This document shows, piece by piece, positions 53,213 to 63,089 of a DNA stretch of 64,000 nt. A program made the position numbers and the translations under genes. This DNA comes from Galaxea fascicularis (Eukaryota > Cnidaria > Anthozoa > Scleractinia > Euphylliidae), in assembly GCA_948470475.1 (NCBI GenBank), contig OX419338.1, forward strand, positions 29,640,273 to 29,704,272, given 5' to 3'. Within the stretch, counting starts at the first letter, position 1; each line of letters starts with the position of its first letter. The notes under the pieces are model-generated. The model did not search any database and was not told where the DNA came from. It saw only the letters and a list, made by a program, of their open reading frames with translations.

Positions 53213-55675
53213 GACTCGCACAGCATATTTTCTTTTCTGAAATGGAAACACATTTCTGATAGAAACACAGGTTATATAGAAAATGGACTTATGTTTTCTT
53301 GGCTTCAAAATGTAAAAAATATGCTACAAATGTTTACTCTGCTTCTAAATGTTCTTTGTTTATTCACCTGGTACAGCAGGTTATGTGTGAGGTTTTGACG
53401 GTCTTAAACCTTTTTTTCTACCCACCGGATAGTTTGGTATGCAGTATGGTGCTTAAGCTTGAAATTTTGAATCTGTGGAGAAGGTTTTTTTGAGTATGAA
53501 GAAAGTGTAATTCAAACTGAACTCTAACTCAACTTGTAACTCATTTTTCTTTCTCATAGTTGTTATGGTTTCTGATTGGTGCAGCAACTAAACTGGGTGT
53601 TTTTACAAGTTTGCTGTTACCTTGACGATAACAATATTTTAGTTACTAGGTGCATGTGGTTGTTTAGGAAACTTTGAAAAAAGTAATTTGATACCGTAGT
53701 GTTTAGGGTAAAAAAACTAAAACACTAGAATTTTTAGGAGCCTGAACCCAGTTTAGTGATGTAGGCAACATCTGTTTTGCTGATTTAGTGCTCGACCTTG
53801 TTTGATGATTAATAATTACATACAAGTTTGCTGAATGGTAATTTCAGTGCTTCAAGAGAATGCAAGACAAGAAATTTTTCTACATTGTACATCAAAGACA
53901 GGTGTGAAAATGTCAAAATTCCAAAACCTGTGAATATTGGTGTACTGTTTGCTGCAATATCTTTTACACCTATTCTAAGAGATTAATTTTTTTGTTTTAT
54001 GGGGAAAAGTATTATAGTTGTGATGTGTTTTAACACAGTATTTTTGTTCTCTTTCAGGTCATTTCTGTAATGTCACTTATATGAGGTTTTCTTATGCTCG
54101 TGGTGTACATTATACTATTGCTGTGTAGCCACATGTAAAAAACATTAACTCAAAGACAAGAAAAAGCTTAATCATTTGTATTTTATCTTGAGCAACAGTG
54201 TAAAATAAAATACTGGCATATGATAATTTAATCAATATAAATAATCATTGGTATTTTTGAACCATCAAAAAGGGTATATACATGTAATTTATCCTACAAA
54301 AATCATGTGGAATATCCCTTGATACTTAACTGTGAAAATCTGAAAACCGTGAACACTAGAATGTGTTTCAAGTAAAAAGCCAATCACTTGCTAGAAAACT
54401 TAACTGCAAACAGTAATGGTAATTAATTTGTGGTTTCATCTTGCTTCTGGTTGGTTGCTGCAGAGTTGGAAATGAAACAGATTTTGGATTCGCACAGTAA
54501 TTGGCTAAAACCAATCAAAATCAGGTGACATTCTGGTAGAGATAGAGCAGGATAACATTGTTACTGTTTTACTATTGAACACTACATGTATGTCCAGTAT
54601 GGATTGTTTATTAAAGTAAGGGCTGGTTTTAGTCAGTAAAATGGGTTTGAAGGGTGTACAGTATTGGCCAGTTTTACAGTTTATGGGACACATGGTCCTA
54701 CGTGTCCTTTGGTATCTTATGAGGATGTTGGAAGTTGCTAGTGTATGTGGAGAACCTATGGGTGTGAAATTATTTGCAATCTTTGTCAGAGATGTTTGTT
54801 TAAAATAGGCAGTAATATTATTGCCTTGACAGCTCTTTTGTGAACTGGCAGGTTACACTCAACATTAGCCCATCAACCCTTTGTCATTCCTGCTTGAGTG
54901 TGTAAGTTAATCTTCTAATGGTCTCTAACTGTTGTCCTTGGGTGCTCACAAGAGTTGAGAAAATCATTAATAAAATTGAATTATTGGCATACATTGGTTG
55001 TTTCTTGTGGTTTTCTTTAGTCTATGTCTGCATACAGTTGATATGACAGTCGTGTGAGAGCCCAGGTTGTGCACAAGCACCTTGAGCTAATATGCTAATA
55101 AGCTATGTATCCCTATGTATTTAAAATTGACAATTTTATATACATGGTGAGCCACCTGAAACTCCAAAAGTGACCATCATGATCATATTTGTTTTTTTTG
55201 CTTCCAGTGTCAGGATAAAGTAAATTAAATATAAAACTTGCAGCTTGTGAGAATTAAAGAAATCATCAAAGAGTAAAATAATGGATTGATGTTTAACCTA
55301 ATTCTCCCATTGCAAATCAAGGTACAATAATATATCAAGAAAGTCAATGCTGAAGGGTAGTGAAAATTGTTAAAAAAAAAAGCAAAACAAATTTGAATCA
55401 GGGCTGTGCTCCATCAGAGCAGGTGGCTCCTAGTGACTTACCTTTGCTATTGGGTGACCTGGACATATTTGTCTTTGCCCCAAACTTATATGCTGGGTGC
55501 CCTGGATCTCAAAGGTTCAGAGTTTATGGGCTCCCAACTACCTTTCTTAGAGCTCAGCCTTTTGAATAGCTACCCAAGAGACTGAGACCATAGAATTATG
55601 TTAATTATGCGGTTGGAGTTTTTGTGACCAAACTTGAGCATGAGACCAAAACAGCCTCTTACAAGGTCTTGATTT
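53213..55675. other. Gene-free AT-rich stretch
   Basis: No exon that I can support. 55390-55570 is slightly GC-richer and holds a short Pro/Leu-rich frame that may be an old repeat. The first exon(s) of paralogue 3 could lie here but none resembling the other transmembrane segments was found. Confidence 0.35.
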
Positions 55676-55679
55676 AAAA

Positions 55680-56124
55680 TGCACAATACAACTCAATACA
55701 ATTCATTTTTATTAATACTCCCAATAGGGTTTTTCAGAATCAATTTACATATACAAGAAAATATTATTAGGAAAATATAAAAAGTACAGGAAACTAAAAT
55801 AACATAGTGTTTACAATTTACATTATGATGGTATAAACCAGGGTGTTGTAGACTATATCAAACTAAGTGTAACTGATTTCAAGTCTAGCTTTCTTCTTAA
55901 AACATTGAATAGATGTAGAGTTTCTTGTCTATCCGATGAGGCTACTGCCCTGTAGAAAAATGAGGGCTGAGCAGTTGCTGTGTTACATTTGGGAAGGCTA
56001 ACTTGATCACGTTTTCTAGTGTTGTACTCACACTTTTGAGTGCTCGAGTAAGCTTTGAACTTAAATAGCTAGGTGTCAGACCATCCAGGCATTCATAACT
56101 CATGACAGTGTCCTGCAAGTGCAA
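55680..56124 (-). pseudogene. 3' end of a CR1/L2-type LINE
   Basis: The minus strand reads LHLQDTVMSYECLDGLTPSY, a common C-terminal phrase of such LINE polyproteins, then LSSKLTRALKSVS; frame breaks follow. The 3' tail ends in an ATTG..TTGTATTGAGTTGTATTG-type run (at 55680-55705 on +), like the short tail repeats of these elements. Confidence 0.6.
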
Positions 56125-56807
56125 CAGGTTGTTTACAGTGAGCCAGCCCAGGCCGTGCAGTATTGGTTAATATGATCATACCTCATTGGATGAAAGGAAT
56201 GTTTTGCCAAAGGCAAGAAAAAATATTCACCAAATTGACAGAGGATGTCGTACCCAGCTGTATGCTTAGCATGACCATGTACAGACATCACTGAGAGATG
56301 GCCGGTAGCAGTTTCCTCTAAGTCCAGTGTAACTACTTGTAGGTTATGCTTCAAAACCTTCTATGGCCCTACCCAGTGTTGGATTGAGGTACCCACTCTT
56401 TTCTCCTCTGCACCTTTAGCTTTTTTATGTTGCATCCTGCCTGTTGTCAGTATATTAGTAGGCCTGCTATAGACAAGGACTGTACAAAAGCTTGTCGTGA
56501 TGGTATCCTTGCAGCATCTTTAAAGGTGTCTTTTTTGTTTACAAGGAGATCAAGCCAATTTAGTTGACTGTGTGAAAAATCAAAATTTGTCACTTATGAA
56601 ATTGGGATGAGGCATTTAGAAAAAGAGCAAACAATACAAGTTTTGTAAAAATAGTTGTGATGTAAATGCATTCTTTAGTTTGCATAATTAGTTCATGTTA
56701 GACAATTTTAAACCCCCATAAACACACCTTTAAAACAGGGGAGTACTAATAAACTTAATGTAGACAACTGAAGCTGTCTCTAAGTAAGTCCTTTTTCGTT
56801 TTTGCAG

Positions 56808-56881
56808 TTAAGGTACACTGTAGAGATGAGGACACCTTGTTGCTATAGTAACAGTACTGATGCGTGTCCTTGTATAACATG
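56808..56881 (+). other. Possible exon start interrupted by Gypsy-B
   Basis: A strong acceptor (CCTTTTTCGTTTTTGCAG, AG at 56806-56807) is followed by a 25-codon open frame rich in cysteine (TPCCYSNSTDACPCITC). It runs into the target site of Gypsy-B; beyond the element (from 62806) the frame would continue for a few more codons to a stop. No family is recognised and no partner exon was found, so it may be chance. Confidence 0.25.
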
Positions 56882-57033
56882 TGTAATAGTAGGTCACGTG
56901 ACAGTTTTGGCGCGCAAACGCTGGACTGTACTTTTTGAGTTCGGTATTAAAAGCAAGTGTGACGGTTGCTCAGTTTGCCCGTTATTTCTGCTATCCGTTC
57001 GTTCTGTTTGTCGACTATTTGCCGTTTATTACA
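56882..57033 (+). repeat. 5' LTR of Gypsy-B
   Basis: 152 bp, ends TGTAATAG and TTATTACA (TGTAATA inverted). A CACGTG E-box-like word is near the start and GGTATTAAAAGC could be the TATA region. Confidence 0.95.
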
Positions 57034-57034
57034 T

Positions 57035-57053
57035 TGGTGGCAGCGGTTGGGAT
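57035..57053 (+). promoter_or_regulatory. Primer-binding site, tRNA-Leu(AAG/TAG) type
   Basis: TGGTGGCAGCGGTTGGGAT lies one base after the LTR. It is nearly complementary to the 3' end of the tRNA-Leu whose tail is CCCACCGCTGCCACCA. Confidence 0.75.
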
Positions 57054-57057
57054 CACT

Positions 57058-58074
57058 ATGAGTGCAAAGGATGAAGCGACTGATGATTACGGTGGAGCAA
57101 AACCGAAAATACCTTCCCACGCGCCCGACGAGAAGGGAGCCATTGGTGGCCACGAGGTGAAAACCGAAACGACTTCAACTCCGCCGCAAGAAGGAACTGG
57201 TGCTATGATAAACGAACTGATAAGTGCAATGACCCAGGTTTTCAAGCAATCTTCGGATAAACCAAGTTCTGGCGATTCAATCAGCAGAAATGTTGCTCTA
57301 AAGCAGCCAAAACCGTATTCGCTCGGTCAGAATTTCAAGGTATGGCTGTCGCAATTTGACGAATATTCCAAGTTGGCTAGCATCCCTGAATCGAAGAAGA
57401 AAGCATTTCTGGTCACTTTGCTGGACCAAACAGCGTACAGAGCCGTCCAACTTCTCAGAATTCCCGAGAGTGCTTCGTATCAAGTTTTTTTGCAACGTGT
57501 TATGACTCGGTTTGACTCAGGAAAATCCCCGGGGGATTACAAACTGCTTCTTCGAGCTCGGCAACAGGACAGCAACGAGGACTTTGAAATGTACGCTGAT
57601 AATCTTCTGGAACTAGCTGAGAACGCTTACCCTGATGCTGACTACCGCTTCAAAGAGGAAATAGCGAAAGATCGGTTTTTGGAAGGTGTTCGCTGTAGTG
57701 AGGGATGTCGTGAACAGTTGTTTATTAAACAACCCGAAAGCCTTTCAGCCGCCGTTCGGCTGGTGCGACAACTTGAGAGTGCCCGCGTAGCTTCGCGTAA
57801 TTCAGCTGAAAATAGACCACCTCGACCGCAGCTAAATGTCATGGAGGAAAATAACACCCTCGAAGTTTCAGAGCTCAAAGGCTTAATGGCATCCATCAAT
57901 TCGCGGCTCGAGAGGTTGGAAAAACAACAGCAAGAACCACGCAGACGCCCAGTTGCGGGATCTTCAAGAGTCAGATGTTATCGTTGTCAGAATTACGGCC
58001 ATTATGCTCGAGATTGTCTCAGTTCATCGGGAAACGGACAGAGGGGCCTGCCGAGGGTCAACCAGTCCCCTTGA
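57058..58074 (+). CDS. Gypsy-B gag
   Basis: 338 residues from the ATG at 57058, five bases after the primer site. The frame is open further left into the LTR, but an ATG there would lie upstream of the primer site, so 57058 is chosen. Acidic/polar N-terminus; capsid-like helical region about 80-270 (LGQNFKVWLSQFDEYSKLA onward, FLEGVRCSEGCREQLF near its end); a coiled segment about 270-300; one CCHC zinc knuckle at C307-C320 (CYRCQNYGHYARDC). Ends with TGA at 58072-58074, after the frameshift site. It forms the particle that packages the element RNA. Confidence 0.92.
   Translation: MSAKDEATDDYGGAKPKIPSHAPDEKGAIGGHEVKTETTSTPPQEGTGAMINELISAMTQVFKQSSDKPSSGDSISRNVALKQPKPYSLGQNFKVWLSQFDEYSKLASIPESKKKAFLVTLLDQTAYRAVQLLRIPESASYQVFLQRVMTRFDSGKSPGDYKLLLRARQQDSNEDFEMYADNLLELAENAYPDADYRFKEEIAKDRFLEGVRCSEGCREQLFIKQPESLSAAVRLVRQLESARVASRNSAENRPPRPQLNVMEENNTLEVSELKGLMASINSRLERLEKQQQEPRRRPVAGSSRVRCYRCQNYGHYARDCLSSSGNGQRGLPRVNQSP
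58029..58071 (+). promoter_or_regulatory. -1 ribosomal frameshift signal between gag and pol
   Basis: The heptamer GGGAAAC (58029-58035) lies in the gag zero frame as tcG GGA AAC, the X XXY YYZ pattern. A slip there leads straight into the pol frame. Six bases downstream, AGGGG (58042-58046) can pair with CCCCT (58067-58071) as a hairpin; the gag stop follows at once. GGGAAAC is a slip site known from retroviruses. The hairpin is a prediction by eye. Confidence 0.75.
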
Positions 58075-61000
58075 ACGACTCAAAGACCCGAAGTTCGAGC
58101 GACGACAAGGCGTGTAGAGAGGAAAATTTGTTTGTTTTGAGCGGCCGCGGTGTTTATGTTTCTGGTCTGATTAATCACACTCGTGTGTCGCTCCTTTTGG
58201 ATACCGGCGCGACGTCGAGCATTCTTAACGAAGAAACATGGAAGAAGAGTGGTCAATACCGCCCGGAAAAGCTTCACAAGTTCAATGCGTCGCTGACGGT
58301 TGCAAATGGAGAAAAGTTAGCTGTACAGGGCAGAACAGTAATAAACGTGCGCTTCGGAAATTCATTATTCCGAGTACCTATGTTGGTTGTTCGTGACATC
58401 CCTCACGCATGTATTCTGGGATCGGATTTCTTTGAACGGGAATCTTGCCAAATCTTGTACGATGTTGGAACGCTCGTGGTTCAGGGTGAAGAAATTCCAA
58501 TCTTTTATGAGCGAAAGGCCCCAAGCGTATGCCGTGTTGTAGTTGACGAGGAGGTTGAGTTGAAAGCGGGCACCGAAGTTGTTTTGTGTGGAAAATTGGA
58601 ACCTGGATTCGAGCGGAACAATGGGACTCCAGGGATCCTGGAAGGACACCGGAAAAACACAGCCGAAAAGCTTACAAGTAGATTCTGCATAGCACGCTCC
58701 CTGACCGTTCCGAAGGAAGGAAAAACTCCCATTCGTATGGCAAACTTCTCAGACCAAACCATGTTGTTAAGGCCAGGTCAAACTGTGGCTCAGTTTTATC
58801 CTCTTGATCGTGTCGATGCTTCAGTAAATTTGTTTGATTTGGAAGAAAAACCTTCAGAAAGGGAGACAAAACAGAATCCTAGAGTAGAAATGCCCCCCTC
58901 CGACCCACCTGTCGTGAAACAAGAGATCCGTGCTGACCTTTCTGGACTTTCAGAGGGGGAGAAGCAATCGTTTAATGGCCTGCTAGAAGAATATAGAGAT
59001 TTGTTCGCCATGGGGGATGGCAATTTAGGTCGCACTGATTTGTTAGAACACACCATTGACACCGGTTCAGCCACTCCAGTCAAGCAAGCACCTCGTCGAC
59101 TCCCTCCATTCAAACGAGATGAGGTCGACAGACAGCTCTCAGACCTCTTAGCACAGGGGAGAATTGAACCATCCAACAGCCCCTGGAGTAGCCCCATTGT
59201 GTTGGCCAAAAAGCACGATGGAAGCTATCGCCTGTGCATAGACTACAGGAAGCTTAACTCCGTAACTGTTAAAGATGCTCAACCCCTTCCGAGGTCAGAT
59301 GACATCTTGGAATCCTTGGGTGGTGCAAAGTGGTTTAGCTGCCTTGACCTTGCCTCAGGGTACTGGCAAGTTCCTGTCGCAAAAAGAGACCGCCCAAAAA
59401 CTGCGTTTGTCACACATCGGGGTCAGTTTCAGTGGACCTGTTTGCCCTTTGGGGTAACCAATGGACCTGGAACATTTACCCGGCTGATGAATCTTGCATT
59501 ACAAGGTCTGACCTGGAAAGAGTGTTTGGTCTACCTAGATGACATCATCATCATGTCGGGCACCTTTGAGGAACACTTGTCTCGCCTTCGCTCTGTCTTT
59601 GAAAGGCTGCGAGAGGCCGGGCTGAAATTAAAATCATCAAAGTGCATCTTTCTTCAACGTCAAGTTTCTTTCTTGGGGCACGTTGTTTCGGCTGAGGGGA
59701 TACAAACCGATCCCAATAAAGTAGCTGCTGTCCGTGACTGGCCTACTCCAACAAGTATTTCCGAGCTGAAAGGGTTCTTGGGCCTTGTAACATACTACAG
59801 ACGATTCATCCCCAGTTTTTCTGCAATAGCAGAACCACTAAACTATTTGACAAGGAAAGGCGTAGAGTTCAAGTGGGGACCCCAACAAGAGAAAGCCTTC
59901 TGCGAACTGAAACATCACCTCATGAACCCACCAGTATTAGCCTATCCAGATTTCAGTGAAACCAGTGGCCAATTCATCCTTGATACTGATGCAAGTAGTG
60001 GTCATGGTATTGGTGCCGTGCTCTCGCAAATACAATCTGATGGCACAGAGCGTGTTCTTGCTTACGGAAGTCGTGCATTACACTGCCATGAGAGAAATTA
60101 TTGTGCAACCCGTCTCGAGATGCTTGCCCTGGTTGACTTCATTGATCACTTCCGTTATTACCTTCTTGGGCGAAAGTTTCTCGTGCGAACAGACCATCAT
60201 GCCTTAAAGTGGCTGATGTCGTTTAAACAACCAGAGGGACAGGTAGCACGGTGGCTGGAAAGGCTCCAAGAATATGACTTCACTGTTGAGCACCGTCCTG
60301 GGATCAGTCATGCTAATGCCGATGCACTGTCCCGGCGGCCTAGACGAAAACATGGAAGTTGTCCATCATGTGGTGATACTGAATATGTTTCAGCAGCATT
60401 CCTGCGACAGAGCAAGGAGAAAGAGGGGACGTCCGAGACCCCGGAAAGAACATTTTCATGGGCAACGGCCGAAATTGCTCAGGCTCAACGCAGTGACCCG
60501 GATATTAGCCCAGTGATTGCAAGGATGGAAGAAGGCCAACCCAAACCATCGCCTGGCGAACTTCTCCGTTTCAGCCCCATCTCTAGGGCAATATGGGCAC
60601 AACACGAACTACTTGAGTTAAAGGACAATGTACTGAGAATTCGCCCAAAGGAGGAGTCAACGAACCTGAAACCCAGAATCGTCCTCCCGGAACCTCTGGT
60701 AAAACCAGCACTGCAACGGCTACATGATGGGGTGGAGGGGAGCCACCTTGGCCAGCTCAAAACGCTACGGAAAGTCCAAGCCAGATTCTGGAGACCCGGT
60801 CTTGCAAAGACTGTGAAAGATTACTGTGCCGCTTGTTTAACCTGTGCTGCGTGCAAGCCCCCCAGGAAAACGCCTAAGGCACCGCTCCGCCCCATCCCTT
60901 CATCTTACCCCTTCCAGCGACTTCACATTGATATCATTGGTCCACTTCCCAGAACCAAACGTGGAAACCGTTACATTCTGACTGTCCAGTGTTCATTTAC

Positions 61001-62495
61001 AAAGTGGGTAGAAGCCTACGCCATACCAAATCAAAGAGCCAAAACGTGTGCACGAGTCCTGATGGACAATTGGGTTTATCGGTATGGCGCACCCGATACC
61101 ATCCATTCTGACCAAGGACGCAATTTTGAATCCCACCTCTTTAGTGAGCTTTGTCAAATGCTCGAAATCAGAAAAACCAGAACAACCCCATATCACCCAG
61201 CTGGGAATGGACAGGTGGAGAATGCCAACAAGAGTATCAAGGGGCTGTTAATGGCAAAAGTGGAAAGTGATCCTGAAACATGGGACCAACACCTTGGGCC
61301 TTGTATGATGGCATACCGAAGTAGTGAGCACATCTCAACCGGGTACACCCCATTTACCCTTATGTTTGGCCGGGAAATGCGACTTCCCCTAGATGTCATG
61401 GTGGGTAATCCAGACGACGCAGCCCCTGATCGGTATGGAGAGTACGTCTCAAAGTTGAAGAATCAACTCTCCGATGCGTTCCAGGATGTCCGTCAACACC
61501 TGAAAACAGCACAACAGCGCCAGAAAGAGTACTTCGACCGAGGAGTGAAGGAGCGCCTCTACCAACCCGGGGACCAGGTATTCCTGTTCGACCCGCAGCT
61601 GAAACCTGGTGAGGCGGCCAAATTTCACCGAAAATGGAAGGGGCCCTATGAAGTGTTGGCACGTACAACTGAGGTCAACTACCGCATCAAGAGACCACAC
61701 GATCCTGTAAGCCGCTCCAAGGTTGTCCATTTCGATAACCTAAAGCTATACCAACGTAGGCAACCAGAGGTGCAAGTTAGTCAGAAGAATCAGAGTGGCT
61801 GCGAGCGAGGCAATAAAGAGAAGGAGAGGGGAACAGTTCTTAAATCTCTAGAGAGGCGAGGCACCAATTGTGGGGATGACCTTAGTGAAGATAGAGATGA
61901 AGATGAACTTCCAGACTTCTGCCTTCCCATACCAGAGCCAGTAGTGACCGGACAACAAGCAATCCAGGACCCTGAGTACAATGGAAGTCGCAAGGTTGAT
62001 GTATCGACAGCGAATGAAGTGGGCAACCTTGATGGAACTCATCAGTCAGATGACCATCAGCCAGAAGGCATTTCGCCTCCAGGAAGTCAAGTAGGAGACG
62101 TTGACCCTGGTCTTTCTGCTCAGGCCAACCCTGGTGCAGAGGGTGACGTAGAAGAGAGCACCACTTATACAAGGCAGGAGAATGGATTGGAGAGTACACT
62201 TGTCGCGGACGGTAATGTGGGGCAGGCTGAGGAGAGAGTCGGCAGGCCTGACCCAACTGCCCAAAGACCACCACCAGCTGCTTCACGCCCAAAGAGAGTA
62301 ACACGCCCCCCGGATCGCTATGGAGACTGGGAACTTAACACCGTATGTTCTTCTGGTTATCCCATGGCCCCCAAGAACAAGGTTGAAGGTCTCAGGGCTT
62401 TCTTCCAGGAGCAGAAAAATCGAGTACTCCGTTTTAAATCAGATTATGTGCAAAAAGTTCGACAGCTGAGGATCAAGGACATATTGAAACATTGA
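58035..62495 (+). CDS. Gypsy-B pol (protease, RT, RNase H, integrase)
   Basis: The pol frame overlaps gag and is entered by -1 frameshift; counted from the first codon after the slip it has 1486 residues. The open frame itself begins further left, with an in-frame ATG at 57975. Protease LLLDTGATSS (D56). Reverse transcriptase about 380-560 with SPWSSPIVLAKK, FSCLDLASGYWQ and the YLDD box (500-503). RNase H from FILDTDASS (about 648). Integrase zinc part H897, H904, C934, C937; catalytic D966 (HIDIIGP), D1026 (HSDQG) and E1062 (GQVEN), with D,D(35)E spacing; then a GPY/F-like KWKGPYEV. The C-terminal 250 residues are acidic and disordered. No stop codons or missing catalytic residues. The protein copies element RNA to DNA and inserts it. 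Confidence 0.95.
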   Translation, partial: RTEGPAEGQPVPLNDSKTRSSSDDKACREENLFVLSGRGVYVSGLINHTRVSLLLDTGATSSILNEETWKKSGQYRPEKLHKFNASLTVANGEKLAVQGRTVINVRFGNSLFRVPMLVVRDIPHACILGSDFFERESCQILYDVGTLVVQGEEIPIFYERKAPSVCRVVVDEEVELKAGTEVVLCGKLEPGFERNNGTPGILEGHRKNTAEKLTSRFCIARSLTVPKEGKTPIRMANFSDQTMLLRPGQTVAQFYPLDRVDASVNLFDLEEKPSERETKQNPRVEMPPSDPPVVKQEIRADLSGLSEGEKQSFNGLLEEYRDLFAMGDGNLGRTDLLEHTIDTGSATPVKQAPRRLPPFKRDEVDRQLSDLLAQGRIEPSNSPWSSPIVLAKKHDGSYRLCIDYRKLNSVTVKDAQPLPRSDDILESLGGAKWFSCLDLASGYWQVPVAKRDRPKTAFVTHRGQFQWTCLPFGVTNGPGTFTRLMNLALQGLTWKECLVYLDDIIIMSGTFEEHLSRLRSVFERLREAGLKLKSSKCIFLQRQVSFLGHVVSAEGIQTDPNKVAAVRDWPTPTSISELKGFLGLVTYYRRFIPSFSAIAEPLNYLTRKGVEFKWGPQQEKAFCELKHHLMNPPVLAYPDFSETSGQFILDTDASSGHGIGAVLSQIQSDGTERVLAYGSRALHCHERNYCATRLEMLALVDFIDHFRYYLLGRKFLVRTDHHALKWLMSFKQPEGQVARWLERLQEYDFTVEHRPGISHANADALSRRPRRKHGSCPSCGDTEYVSAAFLRQSKEKEGTSETPERTFSWATAEIAQAQRSDPDISPVIARMEEGQPKPSPGELLRFSPISRAIWAQHELLELKDNVLRIRPKEESTNLKPRIVLPEPLVKPALQRLHDGVEGSHLGQLKTLRKVQARFWRPGLAKTVKDYCAACLTCAACKPPRKTPKAPLRPIPSSYPFQRLHIDIIGPLPRTKRGNRYILTVQCSFTKWVEAYAIPNQRAKTCARVLMDNWVYRYGAPDTIHSDQGRNFESHLFSELCQMLEIRKTRTTPYHPAGNGQVENANKSIKGLLMAKVESDPETWDQHLGPCMMAYRSSEHISTGYTPFTLMFGREMRLPLDVMVGNPDDAAPDRYGEYVSKLKNQLSDAFQDVRQHLKTAQQRQKEYFDRGVKERLYQPGDQVFLFDPQLKPGEAAKFHRKWKGPYEVLARTTEVNYRIKRPHDPVSRSKVVHFDNLKLYQRRQPEVQVSQKNQSGCERGNKEKERGTVLKSLERRGTNCGDDLSEDRDEDELPDFCLPIPEPVVTGQQAIQDPEYNGSRKVDVSTANEVGNLDGTHQSDDHQPEGISPPGSQVGDVDPGLSAQANPGAEGDVEESTTYTRQENGLESTLVADGNVGQAEERVGRPDPTAQRPPPAASRPKRVTRPPDRYGDWELNTVCSSGYPMAPKNKVEGLRAFFQEQKNRVLRFKSDYVQKVRQLRIKDILKH

Positions 62496-62638
62496 GTTTA
62501 AAGTGAGGTTGTTACAAAACCTCAGGACTACCGGACAGTGACATCTCTCTAGCAAATGTTAAGCCAAGTGAACATTTTTCTAGAACTTTAAACAGGATAG
62601 TGTCGTTACCATTGTTAAAGTCACAGTGTCGACCCTTT

Positions 62639-62650
62639 AGAAGGAGGGGA
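62639..62650 (+). promoter_or_regulatory. Polypurine tract of Gypsy-B
   Basis: AGAAGGAGGGGA lies three bases before the 3' LTR. Confidence 0.8.
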
Positions 62651-62653
62651 TGA

Positions 62654-62805
62654 TGTAATAGTAGGTCACGTGACAGTTTTGGCGCGCAAACGCTGGACTG
62701 TACTTTTTGAGTTCGGTATTAAAAGCAAGTGTGACGGTTGCTCAGTTTGCCCGTTATTTCTGCTATCCGTTCGTTCTGTTTGTCGACTATTTGCCGTTTA
62801 TTACA
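62654..62805 (+). repeat. 3' LTR of Gypsy-B
   Basis: Same 152 bases as the 5' LTR with no difference seen. It ends 284 bases before the first ATG of the YbaY-like paralogue 3 frame, in the same orientation, so it could act as a promoter for it. Confidence 0.95.
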
Positions 62806-63089
62806 CATGCCTCGATTCTATCCGAGGGAGGTCTGGAACAAGCATTGTATGATAACGCCTGTGTATATTGTTTTTCTTTCATTTTCTTTAAACGATTTTC
62901 AATCCCTTCACAGTTGTTTGAGTTTTTATTGGCTGTCTTTAATTAACCACCTTCTGTTGATTGGAGGGGCTGAACGATGTAAGCTTTAAGTTGTTTCTGC
63001 CTTAGCAGCCGTTTCATATTTTTTTCGGGTGCACTTGAATTAAGGTAAGCAAGACCTACTGAGTGTAAATTTTTATATTGTGTCTTTCC

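Larger units (their letters stand above)
56882..62805 (+). mobile_element. Complete Ty3/Gypsy retrotransposon (Gypsy-B)
   Basis: A 5924-bp element between 152-bp LTRs that appear identical, flanked by CATG (56878-56881 and 62806-62809), a 4-bp duplication. Order: LTR, tRNA-Leu-type primer site, gag, -1 frameshift signal, pol, polypurine tract, LTR. All frames are unbroken. The insertion is recent and possibly active. It is not closely related to Gypsy-A: different gag, different gene expression strategy, different primer tRNA and different duplication length. Confidence 0.95.

Noticed and set aside
56935..57057. N-terminal extension of Gypsy-B gag into the LTR
   Set aside because: It would start upstream of the primer-binding site inside the LTR; the ATG at 57058 is the normal position.
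57975..58034. Independent start of Gypsy-B pol at 57975
   Set aside because: An in-phase slip heptamer and the gag overlap explain entry into pol; an internal start in this overlap is not needed.
58080..62304. Many antisense ORFs of 60-140 codons across both Gypsy elements
   Set aside because: They are shadows of the long sense frames and show no family features.
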